DNA from: Undibacterium sp. YM2
Lineage (GTDB): Bacteria > Pseudomonadota > Gammaproteobacteria > Burkholderiales > Burkholderiaceae_D
Length of the DNA: 64,000 bases
Direction: 5' to 3'
NCBI RefSeq assembly: GCF_009937975.1
Contig: NZ_AP018441.1
Coordinates: 5,084,001-5,148,000, forward strand
Shown here: one piece after another, positions 25,135 to 33,566 of the stretch
How the letters are laid out: each line of letters opens with the position of its first letter
How positions within the stretch are numbered: position 1 is the stretch's first letter
The notes under the pieces: generated by a model
Told to the model about the DNA's origin: nothing
Database searches by the model: none
The model's input: the letters and a program-made list of their open reading frames with translations, nothing else
Program-made: the position numbers and the translations under genes

Positions 25135-26351
25135 GTCAGCAGTTCTTTCATGATAAAGCTCAACTCACGCGCAATGGCGTGGTCTTTGGATTCAGTCTTC
25201 AAGTGCGCAGGCAAGACATCCCAGGTATAAGTCTCGACTTCCAGATGCCCCGAGAAACCTTGCTTGCGCAGAGCCCGCAAGGTCGCCAGCAAGTCTGCGC
25301 GGGTTGACCCCAGTGTTGAAGCTTGCTGCTGTTCACTATCCCAGAAGATAGGCACATGGCAATGCACCCGCCATTCACCGTCTGCATGGCCAGCCTGGTA
25401 AGCTGCCAGCGCGGCAGGCAGGTCGGTATAACGCTGCAACCCATCTTCATTCTGGATCACAACCTGATGCAGATAAACACCATCATCAAAACGTCGCAAT
25501 TCGCTCAACAAATCGGCATGCATGACAGGAATGCGCAAGGCGCAAGATAACTGTATCTTGGGTATGCGTATGCCGAGCGCGGTCAGGGTCTGCATGGCAT
25601 GGACGGGGTCTTCAAATTCGACTGCAGCATGGCAGACGTCATAGCACACGCCAAGATGACGGCGCATCAGGCGCTCGGCCTGCGCTTCTGTGCATGAAAC
25701 CAATGCAGCCAGCTTGCCGATGCTGTCCTTGGCCCATAACTGATCACAGAAAAAAGCCGTGGTCTCGCTCATGGTCTCCAGAAAACAGCAGGGCTCTGGC
25801 TCCAATGCCAGGGCTATGCATTTTCCAGTTGCTTGTTCCATTTCGGCCAGCATGGCAACTGCCTGTATGAGCTGCTCAACAATCTGCTGTTGTGCATCTG
25901 CAGTTTGTGTTTCAGATTTGTAGGCACCTGGGACGGTGGAAATACTGCCCTCCATATCATCAGGCAGGAGCTGGCTCAAAATCACGGCGCATTGTCTGGT
26001 GTAGCGCAAACGTTCAGCATCACGCCAGTCTGGCAGATAAACTTGCTCCTTGACCCTGACGGTGTGAAAAGGCCCGTAGGGAAAGGCATTGATGGTGAAT
26101 ACATAGGCACCCAGCTTTTGTAGCTGCATCTTGAATTGCTGCAAGACTGCTGGCTGGGCCAGGCTGTCAGCCGCAATCGCCGACAGCCTCAGACCTATGC
26201 CGAAGGGCTGGCCTTCAAGCAGCTCCAGCTTTTTTCTGAGTACGGGGATAGTTTCATTGAGGCTGGCACTGATTTCTTCCCAGCTTTCACCCGCATGGAT
26301 ATTCGTGCAGTAAGTCAGGTGCACGTTTTGCGGTGGCAGGGATATCAACAT
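25131..26351 (-). CDS. eboE: EboE, xylose-isomerase-like TIM barrel protein
   Basis: A 406-residue protein of the sugar phosphate isomerase/epimerase barrel type. It opens with VHLTYCTNIHAGESWEE, and has ALALEPEPCCFLETM and VCYDVCHAAVEFEDP, which provide Glu/His/Asp metal ligands, plus HLEVETYTWDVLP near the end. Its order between eboC and eboD, with a 4-base overlap to eboC and a 7-base gap from eboD, supports the EboE call. The substrate is unknown. Confidence 0.83.
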   Translation of the reverse strand: MLISLPPQNVHLTYCTNIHAGESWEEISASLNETIPVLRKKLELLEGQPFGIGLRLSAIAADSLAQPAVLQQFKMQLQKLGAYVFTINAFPYGPFHTVRVKEQVYLPDWRDAERLRYTRQCAVILSQLLPDDMEGSISTVPGAYKSETQTADAQQQIVEQLIQAVAMLAEMEQATGKCIALALEPEPCCFLETMSETTAFFCDQLWAKDSIGKLAALVSCTEAQAERLMRRHLGVCYDVCHAAVEFEDPVHAMQTLTALGIRIPKIQLSCALRIPVMHADLLSELRRFDDGVYLHQVVIQNEDGLQRYTDLPAALAAYQAGHADGEWRVHCHVPIFWDSEQQQASTLGSTRADLLATLRALRKQGFSGHLEVETYTWDVLPAHLKTESKDHAIARELSFIMKELLT

Positions 26352-26358
26352 ATCAGTC

Positions 26359-27654
26359 TCAGCCTGCGGTGGTGGTTGAAGTTGAGGCCGAAATTGCGGC
26401 TGGTATTGCAGGTGATATTGTTAGCTGTGCGCTTGTTTGCAAGCTTTGCAGCCAGTCTATCGCTGCACGCACCAGTCCGGCATCCATCTCATGTACTTCT
26501 ACACCGCTGCCTATCGCGGCCAGCAAGGTGATGGTCAGCTCTCCACCGAGGTGTTCACGGAATTCTCGCAAGCCTTGCAGCACCAGCAATTCGCCTTGTG
26601 TATTCTGCGCGAGTAATTGCGGGTGCCACAGATCAAAACCTAATTGCGTCAACAAGCGATGGATGCGGGCATCTTCTCCAGCAGGCAATAAACCTGCGAG
26701 GCAGGAATAACGGGCATCCAGCGCCAGGCCTATCGCCACCGCCTCGCCATGCGACAGCGCATGTGCGGTCAGGCGTTCTAGTTTGTGGGCGACCCAGTGG
26801 CCATAATCAAGGGGCCGGGCAGAACCGCTTTCAAACGGATCACCACCATGCGCGATCTGGTGCATGTGCAGACCAGCTGAGCGGGCGATGACGCTGTTCA
26901 GGATTGCGCTGTCAAATGCAGCCAGCGCGGGCAGCTGCTTTTCCATCATGAGAAAGAAGGCGTGATCACGTATCAGGGCAACCTTGACGGCTTCTGCCAG
27001 CCCTGCCCGTTTTTCACGCGCAGGCAGGATATCGATGAAAGCTGCATCATTGATGACAGCCCAGGGCGGTGCAAACGTGCCTATGAGGTTTTTCTGCCCC
27101 TGCCAGTTGACGGCATTCTTGACACCAACCCCGCTGTCATCCTGCGCCAGCACCGTAGTCGGGAAGCGTATATGACGCACTCCGCGGTGGAAAATCGCAG
27201 ACGCATAACCGACTGCATCCAGTACTGCACCTCCACCTATGGCGATTGCATAAGAATGCCGGTCTATCGCGCGTTCTGACAATGCCTGCAATAGCGTTTC
27301 TACGAGGGCAGGATCATTTTTGCAGGCTTCGCCACCGGGCATCATGAAGATGTCACCGATTAATTCCATCGCTTCATGGTGGAAGTTAATATAAGTCAGT
27401 ATCTGCTCAGCAAGACCATGCATGGCTCTGGCCACGCCTTCATCGAGAAAAATGGCGAGGCGGTGGCGGCGTTGTGGCTCACGCAAAGTCACAACCGCAC
27501 GAAAATCAGGATTGGCAATATCAAAGGCATCGTGGGTGGATACCACAGGGAAAGAATAATCGACACGCACATGTTGCTGTTGCCAGGCACCGCGCAAGGC
27601 AGGCGGCGCTGTCACATCCAGATCGGGCAGCCTGTTGAGTTCAGCCAATTTCAC
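26359..27654 (-). CDS. eboD: EboD, 3-dehydroquinate-synthase-like protein
   Basis: A 431-residue member of the sugar phosphate cyclase/3-dehydroquinate synthase superfamily, with AIGGGAVLDAVGYAS (NAD site), FPTTVLAQDDSGVGVKNAVN, RAGLAEAVKVALI and GHWVAHKLERLTAHALSHGE (metal ligand region). True AroB is about 360 residues, and this one has an extra low-complexity C-terminal tail rich in Ala, Ser and Thr. It is the first gene of the minus-strand ebo operon. The product formed from a sugar phosphate by EboD enzymes has not been established to my knowledge. Confidence 0.85.
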   Translation of the reverse strand: MKLAELNRLPDLDVTAPPALRGAWQQQHVRVDYSFPVVSTHDAFDIANPDFRAVVTLREPQRRHRLAIFLDEGVARAMHGLAEQILTYINFHHEAMELIGDIFMMPGGEACKNDPALVETLLQALSERAIDRHSYAIAIGGGAVLDAVGYASAIFHRGVRHIRFPTTVLAQDDSGVGVKNAVNWQGQKNLIGTFAPPWAVINDAAFIDILPAREKRAGLAEAVKVALIRDHAFFLMMEKQLPALAAFDSAILNSVIARSAGLHMHQIAHGGDPFESGSARPLDYGHWVAHKLERLTAHALSHGEAVAIGLALDARYSCLAGLLPAGEDARIHRLLTQLGFDLWHPQLLAQNTQGELLVLQGLREFREHLGGELTITLLAAIGSGVEVHEMDAGLVRAAIDWLQSLQTSAQLTISPAIPAAISASTSTTTAG

Positions 27655-27724
27655 GATAAGTCCTTTTCATGGATATCCACATCCAGTTCACCATCATGCT
27701 GTAATTGATTATAAAACTGATATG

Positions 27725-27739
27725 CATTTGTTTGCAAAT
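27725..27739. promoter_or_regulatory. 15-bp motif upstream of eboD (copy 1)
   Basis: CATTTGTTTGCAAAT, about 70 bases upstream of eboD. Its exact reverse complement lies at 30691-30705, in the control region shared by the VioB-like gene and eboF. It contains the palindrome TTTGCAAA. It is inferred to be an operator shared by the ebo promoters. Confidence 0.5.
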
Positions 27740-27748
27740 TTATCAATC

Positions 27749-27799
27749 CCTCCAGACAACATCGACAACATTGGCAACATCAGCAACGCTGTCTGGAGG
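27749..27799. terminator. Hairpin between the VioB-like gene and eboD
   Basis: A 10-bp perfect stem CCTCCAGACA / TGTCTGGAGG flanks a 31-base loop containing CAACATYG-like near-repeats. It lies 16 bases past the stop of the VioB-like gene, so it may end that transcript. It is also in the eboD upstream region. Confidence 0.4.
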
Positions 27800-27815
27800 A
27801 AACACGATGGCTCAC

Positions 27816-30494
27816 TCAGTCAGGAAAAGGCAGCTGGAAGCTCGGCCCCGCTGTCGTGCCATCGTTCAAACCAGAAGGCGTCTCCATCAATTGCTGTGCT
27901 GCCAGACCGAGCGAGAACATCAGGCCAACTGCCTGACCCAGCTTGTCTGGTTCGCCATTGAAGGCGATGTGCAAGCCATTCAGCAGCGCCTGATAGGTAT
28001 TGGCAAACTGCTCCTGCAAGATGCGGGCGCGTGAGCCTTTGGGATACACCGCCAGATTGGGGTCATCCATCATAGGCCAGACACCATCAGGGTCAAACGG
28101 GATTTTTTCGCCGCTATAGGCAAAGCCATGTTCGCTCTTTACAAGGCGATGACCATTGACAATCTCGGCATATTTGTAATAGTGCGACAACTCACCATCG
28201 CCATCACCGGGATGACGTGCATTTGCCCCCTCGCCCTGGCGCTTGATTTCATCGATCGCCCGGCAGGCATCCGCCAGCGACGTGATCGCGAACAGTTTGC
28301 CTGTGCCATGCCATTCCGTGACCTGTTTCTCTGCATTGCCAAAACTGATCTGCCCGGCATTACTGAGCTCAGTCAAAGCCTGTTTGATTTCATCATAGAA
28401 CCAGCCTATGGTGTATTTCGAGGTATCAACAGGATCACCTCTCTTGGCGCGATAATGCACCGGCTCTATGGTTTTTTCTGGTTGCTCTATGGACATGAAG
28501 GCACGCAACTGGTCTATCGAGCATTTGCGCAGGCGTACATTCAGGTCTGCTCTTAAACCACCCGGCAAGGAGCCAGGATAGACAGGGACGAATTTGGGGC
28601 GGTTGAAGCAGGGCTGGCCACCTATGGAGATGAAGAGATTTGAGACCAGTGCCATGTGCAACATCTCTTCCATGACCACGCTGCGTATCAGTTGCGCCAC
28701 CTCGATATTGGCATTTGGCTTGATACTGTAGAGCGCAGTCAAATACGGCGGTATGGTCGCATGCTCAAGTTCTATCGCCTGTTGCAGGGCGCGGTGCAGA
28801 TCAGGGACTGAATCGAGTTCCATGTAGAGCGGGCTTTCCAGCCACTTCAACAGCATCTCGCGCTTTTTGGTAGAAAGGTCGCGTGTCACCGGCATGTAAT
28901 TGGGATCGGATACCGGGGCCTTGAACACATTCTTGAGTGCATAGATCTTGTTCGTCAGACTGGCATAATTCGACAGATCGACGATCTTGTGCATGATGGG
29001 ATAGAGGTCGGCATATTGCTGGAAAATGGGCCGCACATCACACATCCAGTCTGGTTTGTCAGGTATCGTGTAGCCGCTGAAGACCAGGGCATTCAGCGTC
29101 AGTGCGCCATTACCCACGCTGCCCAGCGGCGGTGGCGCACTTCCTATCTGGTAGGTCACGCAATACACCTGCCCATCGATATAGCCACGTGGATTACCAG
29201 GGTCTGTTGCTTTCAGTGTCAGTTCCGCCCGGCCATCGCTGCCAGTGGTAATGCTGGTCTGGAAAGCCAGTGCTTCAGTAGGTGTGCCGACTTGTTGCGG
29301 GCCCGATACTGGCCCCTGGGTGACCTGGCCTTGCATCGCAGACGGATCATAGCCGAGGCTGATCTGGGTATTCGCCAATGGCTGCCCGAAGCTGCTTGCA
29401 TAAAAATGCACGCTGGTATTTTCTGGTGGGTTAAACCTGAAAACAAAATTGTCTGCCCTCACCCACTGACCATTCGGTGCTTCTGCCAGCAGGGGCTGGG
29501 TAGCGTTTTTGACCAGGCCCAGCGGGGTATTGCTGGCAGCAGCAAGTTGCGCACTGCTCAGCGGAATCGAGACTATGCCTGCCGTGCTTTCATACCATTG
29601 CTGCCCCTGGTAATTGACTTCAGCCAGCAATTGCGGCGGGCCAACATTTGGCAGCAAGGCTACCGTCAGGCTGCCCGAGTCTGCCCTGGGGCCACCCAGT
29701 GCCTTGATGGGCAGGCTGTTACCGAGATCCAGGGTCAGCACATTGCCAACAATTTGCCCGATGGCGTCATTGGCTGTTTGCCCTGGTACTGCCCACAAGC
29801 GACGGCCTGGCACGAAATGCCGGGGCTCACACGCATCATGCAAGCCTATGCTGCCGACCACGCGGCCAAAGGTGAAATTGGGGGAAGACATGGTGTCGTC
29901 AAAACTGTCGACATTGAACTTGATACTGAAATTGTCTGGCGTTTTATTCTCGGCCAACAACTCTTGCAGGAAGCGCGAAGTTCCGGCCCCGGTGATGCTG
30001 ATCTGTTCGAGCACTGACTGGTAATACGCGCAAAAGAATGAATCAGGCTCACCAGGCGGGTAATTGACCCAGATGTCCGCAAACGGCGCGACCGCAAAAC
30101 GGCTACGGAAGCCCATGCCGGAAGCCTCGCTGCCAAGATTGACCGAAAAACCCCAGATCTGCGACACCATCTGCTGTTCACTATCGAGATCAACCAGCTT
30201 GCCCTCCACCCTGCTGTCGGTGCCATTCACTGCCAGGCCGATGACGGGATCAAGACTGGGGTCGCTGCAAGTGCTGCCATCCTTATACACCACGCTGGTC
30301 ACTACGCACTGACGGAAACGCCACGAGCCAGTGCCATTCGGGTTCCACCAGCCATTGCTGGCACCCGGCCCGGGCATCTGGTAATTAGAACGGAAACGCG
30401 CTGTATTGAAATGTTCAGGGTCATTATTGACCGTGGATACATCAGCTTGAAACTGCCCGGCAAAAACCAGACGGGGAAGGCTTAGATAACTCAT
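27816..30494 (-). CDS. VioB-like ferritin-domain protein (iminophenyl-pyruvate dimer synthase family)
   Basis: 892 residues. The start MSYLSLPRLVFAGQFQADV resembles the N-terminus of VioB (violacein pathway), and the ATG at 30494 has AGGAG upstream. The extra 52 codons before it look non-coding. The first 500 or so residues are beta-rich. From about residue 580 comes a ferritin-like four-helix region with carboxylate/His pairs: QQAIELEHATIPPYLTALYS and SVVMEEMLHMALVSNLFISI. VioB, RebD and StaD join two indole- or phenyl-pyruvate imines. No VioA/RebO-type amino acid oxidase is in the window, so the substrate must come from elsewhere or differ. It is transcribed convergently with nothing and sits between the two halves of the ebo set. 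Confidence 0.78.
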   Translation of the reverse strand: MSYLSLPRLVFAGQFQADVSTVNNDPEHFNTARFRSNYQMPGPGASNGWWNPNGTGSWRFRQCVVTSVVYKDGSTCSDPSLDPVIGLAVNGTDSRVEGKLVDLDSEQQMVSQIWGFSVNLGSEASGMGFRSRFAVAPFADIWVNYPPGEPDSFFCAYYQSVLEQISITGAGTSRFLQELLAENKTPDNFSIKFNVDSFDDTMSSPNFTFGRVVGSIGLHDACEPRHFVPGRRLWAVPGQTANDAIGQIVGNVLTLDLGNSLPIKALGGPRADSGSLTVALLPNVGPPQLLAEVNYQGQQWYESTAGIVSIPLSSAQLAAASNTPLGLVKNATQPLLAEAPNGQWVRADNFVFRFNPPENTSVHFYASSFGQPLANTQISLGYDPSAMQGQVTQGPVSGPQQVGTPTEALAFQTSITTGSDGRAELTLKATDPGNPRGYIDGQVYCVTYQIGSAPPPLGSVGNGALTLNALVFSGYTIPDKPDWMCDVRPIFQQYADLYPIMHKIVDLSNYASLTNKIYALKNVFKAPVSDPNYMPVTRDLSTKKREMLLKWLESPLYMELDSVPDLHRALQQAIELEHATIPPYLTALYSIKPNANIEVAQLIRSVVMEEMLHMALVSNLFISIGGQPCFNRPKFVPVYPGSLPGGLRADLNVRLRKCSIDQLRAFMSIEQPEKTIEPVHYRAKRGDPVDTSKYTIGWFYDEIKQALTELSNAGQISFGNAEKQVTEWHGTGKLFAITSLADACRAIDEIKRQGEGANARHPGDGDGELSHYYKYAEIVNGHRLVKSEHGFAYSGEKIPFDPDGVWPMMDDPNLAVYPKGSRARILQEQFANTYQALLNGLHIAFNGEPDKLGQAVGLMFSLGLAAQQLMETPSGLNDGTTAGPSFQLPFPD

Positions 30495-30910
30495 GGTGAC
30501 TCCTGGGGTAGATATCAAGTGAATTGACGGGCTTACCTGGGTTTGCTGGGTTTGTCCTGGCAATAATGGTGACGCCTGATAGTGATACTGAGGGCGTTCC
30601 GCTACTACTCGCAGAGAACCGCTGTGCCAGCCTGAACAGGCAGCACACAATTACAAATATTGAAACATTAATGCAAAATAATCAATGAATATTTGCAAAC
30701 AAATGTTGAATTATGATGACATTTCGAAATTATTTAAAAAGAAACATTTTTTACACAAAGCATGTTGCAGTAAACCATGGATAAGATAATAATCAGGCAA
30801 CAAGAGGGACCAGCAAGGAGCGAGACAAGGGCAGGCTTTGCAGCGCAAACCTGTTTCATGCCTACCAAACCAGCCGACCCAGCCACATAGCCAATGAACA
30901 AAGATTTGCC
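30495..30910. promoter_or_regulatory. Divergent control region of the VioB-like gene and eboF, with motif copy 2
   Basis: 416 bp without a gene. The stretch 30650-30760 is strongly AT-rich. ATTTGCAAACAAATG at 30691-30705 is the exact reverse complement of the motif upstream of eboD. It lies roughly 200 bases from both start codons, which fits a shared regulator of the VioB-like gene and eboF-eboB. The remaining sequence shows nothing else I can name. Confidence 0.55.
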
Positions 30911-32305
30911 ATGCAAGCCCAAACCCTGTTGATACTGAATATCGTTGGACTGACACCCCGCCTGATAGGAACCTATACACCCAGGCTCAAGGCCTTTGTT
31001 GAACAGGGCAGGCTGCTGCCCCTGCAAACCGTGACGCCGGCCGTCACCTGTACCGTGCAAGCCACCATGATGACGGGGCTGCCGCCGCAGCAACATGGCA
31101 TAGTCGGGAATGGCTGGCTATTTCGTGATCTGGCAGAAATCTGGTTCTGGCGGCAATCGAACAAGCTCATCACTGGAGAAAAAATCTGGGAAGCAGGCAA
31201 GGCGCGCGACCCCAGGTTCACTTGCGCAAACCTGTTCTGGTGGTACAACATGGCCTCCAGCCATGACTATGGCATTACGCCCCGCCCTATCTACAAGGCA
31301 GATGGCCGCAAGCTGCCAGACTGTTATACGACACCTCCAGAGTGGCGCGATGAACTGACCCAAAAACTCGGTGCCTTCCCACTGTTCCAGTTCTGGGGCC
31401 CGGCCACCACGATCAAGTCCAGCCGCTGGATAGCTGATGCCGCCAAACTGGCGATCACTGGAAAGAATCCCACCCTGACCATGGTCTATCTGCCCCACCT
31501 TGACTATGACTTGCAAAGACATGGGCCAGACCTGACAGACCCGGCGGTACAGCAATCGCTGCGTGATATAGACGAAGTGGCAGGAGACTTGATCGCCCAT
31601 GCACAACAGGCCGGGCGTCGTGTCATGATACTGTCTGAATATGGCATCACGGCTGTCGATCGCCCAGTGCACCTGAACCGCATACTGCGTGACGCCGGTT
31701 ATCTGGTGGTACGCCAGGAAGATGGCGCAGAACTGCTGGACCCGATTGCCTCCAGCGCCTATGCCGTGGCTGACCACCAGTTTGCCCATGTATATATCTC
31801 CAGGCCGGAACTGATTGCGCTGGTGCGCAGGCTGCTGGCCGGTGTCGCTGGTGTGGAAGGTATCTGGGCCGGTAGCGAGCGTGCAGAAATAGGGCTGGAT
31901 CACCCGCGCTCCGGTGAACTGGTTGTCATGGCAGACAAGCGCTCATGGTTCACCTACTACTACTGGCAGGATGATGCGCTGGCGCCAGACTTTGCGCGCA
32001 CGGTAGAGATACACCGCAAGCCCGGCTATGACCCGGCGGAATTATTTGTCGATAAAAATATCCGCTTCCCCAAACTCGCCGTCGCATGGCGGCTGGGCAA
32101 GCGCCTGCTGGGCATGCGCAGTCTCATGAATGTCATCGGTCTTGATGCCAGTCTGGTACAGGGTTCGCACGGCAGGCCGGTGGATGATGTGGCCGATGGC
32201 CCCTTGCTGATACTGGACCAGGCAAAGGCTGATGGCGTGAACGAAGTCCACGCGGCAGATATCAAGGACATCGCCTTGAAAATCATGTTTGAAAATCATG
32301 TTTGA
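30911..32305 (+). CDS. eboF: EboF-like alkaline phosphatase superfamily protein
   Basis: A 464-residue protein of the nucleotide pyrophosphatase/phosphodiesterase branch of the alkaline phosphatase superfamily. The entry LILNIVGLTPRLIG and TPAVTCTVQATMMTGLPPQQHGIVGNG supply the nucleophile Thr region. YLPHLDYDLQRHGP and MILSEYGITAV provide metal ligands. Classical members have Asp in the first motif (D-G), while here it reads NIVGLTP, so metal binding at that position differs. It heads the plus-strand ebo pair, with eboB 37 bases downstream. Confidence 0.8.
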   Translation: MQAQTLLILNIVGLTPRLIGTYTPRLKAFVEQGRLLPLQTVTPAVTCTVQATMMTGLPPQQHGIVGNGWLFRDLAEIWFWRQSNKLITGEKIWEAGKARDPRFTCANLFWWYNMASSHDYGITPRPIYKADGRKLPDCYTTPPEWRDELTQKLGAFPLFQFWGPATTIKSSRWIADAAKLAITGKNPTLTMVYLPHLDYDLQRHGPDLTDPAVQQSLRDIDEVAGDLIAHAQQAGRRVMILSEYGITAVDRPVHLNRILRDAGYLVVRQEDGAELLDPIASSAYAVADHQFAHVYISRPELIALVRRLLAGVAGVEGIWAGSERAEIGLDHPRSGELVVMADKRSWFTYYYWQDDALAPDFARTVEIHRKPGYDPAELFVDKNIRFPKLAVAWRLGKRLLGMRSLMNVIGLDASLVQGSHGRPVDDVADGPLLILDQAKADGVNEVHAADIKDIALKIMFENHV

Positions 32306-32342
32306 AAATCGTGTTTAAAGATACACACTCAGGAGCAGGCAA

Positions 32343-33464
32343 ATGAACGAGAATGGCACACCCCAAAATAAGTACCCTGGCAACTTCGTCGCTGACAGTA
32401 CGATAGTCGATGAAATGTTTTCCGACCGCGCAGTAACCTGCCCCTGCTGCAATGGCACGATCACGCCGCAGATGCTGCAAAACCTGCTGGCCCAGGCCGG
32501 ACAACTGCAACAGGGCCAGGCAGTATTCCGTCAATTGCCCAGCGGTGGCAATGGCATGATGATAGACCCACATGCCCACATGATCGCCCGCACTACCGAT
32601 GATTACGAAGCCATGGCCAGGGCGGGCATAGTCGCTGTCATAGAACCGGCATTCTGGCTAGGGCAGTTGCGTACCAATGTCGGCAGTTTCATCGACTATT
32701 TTTCTACCATCACCGGCTTTGAGCGTTTTCGCGCCGGGCAGTTTGGCATACGCCATTATTGCGCGATAGGTCTCAATCCCAAAGAGGCAAATAACCCGGC
32801 ACTGGCAGAAGCGGTACTCGACATCATGCCGCGTTATCTCGGCAAGGAGGGTGTGGTCGCGCTCGGTGAAATTGGCTACGACGAGCAAACCGAACTCGAA
32901 GACAAGGCCCTGCGTGCGCAGATCGCCATGGCAATAGAATTTGAACTGCCTATCATGATACACACGCCGCACCGTGACAAGAAACGCGGTACCACCCGCA
33001 CCATGGATGTGCTGGAGGAATGCGGCTTTGATCCGGCACGCTGCGTCATCGATCATAACAACGAAGAAACCGTACAAGAGGTGCTGGATCGCGGTTACTG
33101 GTGCGCCTTCACGATCTATCCATCCACCAAGATGGGTAATGAAAGGCTGGCTGACATCGTCAATCAATATGGCCCTGAGCGCATCATCGTCAATTCTGCC
33201 TGCGACTGGGGCGTGTCTGACCCTCTGGCGGTACCCAAATCAGCCCGCCTGATGGCCAGCCGTGGTATTTCTGCCGAAGTCATCCACCAGGTCGTGTATG
33301 CCAATGCCCTGTCTGTCTATGGCCTGAACCAGGAGATGCAGGAAGCCCACTGGTGCCAGCCTGCGAAAATAGACCAGCGTACCCTGTATAGCGGCAATTC
33401 CGTGCTGCGTGGGCAGACGCCACGTGTGGATGAAGAAGTCTTGAATCCGGATATTATTCGCTGA
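32343..33464 (+). CDS. eboB: EboB, TatD-family hydrolase with an N-terminal CPCC extension
   Basis: A 373-residue protein. A TatD-type metal-dependent hydrolase barrel starts at about residue 74 with MIDPHAHM (metal ligands HAH), followed by VVALGEIGYDE, PIMIHTPHRDK, CVIDHNNEE and NSACDWG. The first 70 or so residues are an extension with TCPCCNGTITPQMLQNLLAQ, a small possible zinc site and helix. AGGAG precedes the ATG. It completes the ebo set with eboF. The reaction is unknown, although TatD relatives are nucleases or amidohydrolases. Confidence 0.83.
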   Translation: MNENGTPQNKYPGNFVADSTIVDEMFSDRAVTCPCCNGTITPQMLQNLLAQAGQLQQGQAVFRQLPSGGNGMMIDPHAHMIARTTDDYEAMARAGIVAVIEPAFWLGQLRTNVGSFIDYFSTITGFERFRAGQFGIRHYCAIGLNPKEANNPALAEAVLDIMPRYLGKEGVVALGEIGYDEQTELEDKALRAQIAMAIEFELPIMIHTPHRDKKRGTTRTMDVLEECGFDPARCVIDHNNEETVQEVLDRGYWCAFTIYPSTKMGNERLADIVNQYGPERIIVNSACDWGVSDPLAVPKSARLMASRGISAEVIHQVVYANALSVYGLNQEMQEAHWCQPAKIDQRTLYSGNSVLRGQTPRVDEEVLNPDIIR

Positions 33465-33566
33465 GTTGGCCGGGAGCTTGTCATTTGCTGAAGTCGATTT
33501 GCCGCCAGTAAGACTGATTACTGGTTAAAATACCTGAACTTGAGACCAACCAGATGACCAGCTCCC

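Noticed and set aside
28989..30017. 342-codon plus-strand open frame opposite the VioB-like gene
   Set aside because: Antisense to a well-supported gene; its composition (many Cys, His, Arg, Gln) looks like a shadow frame.
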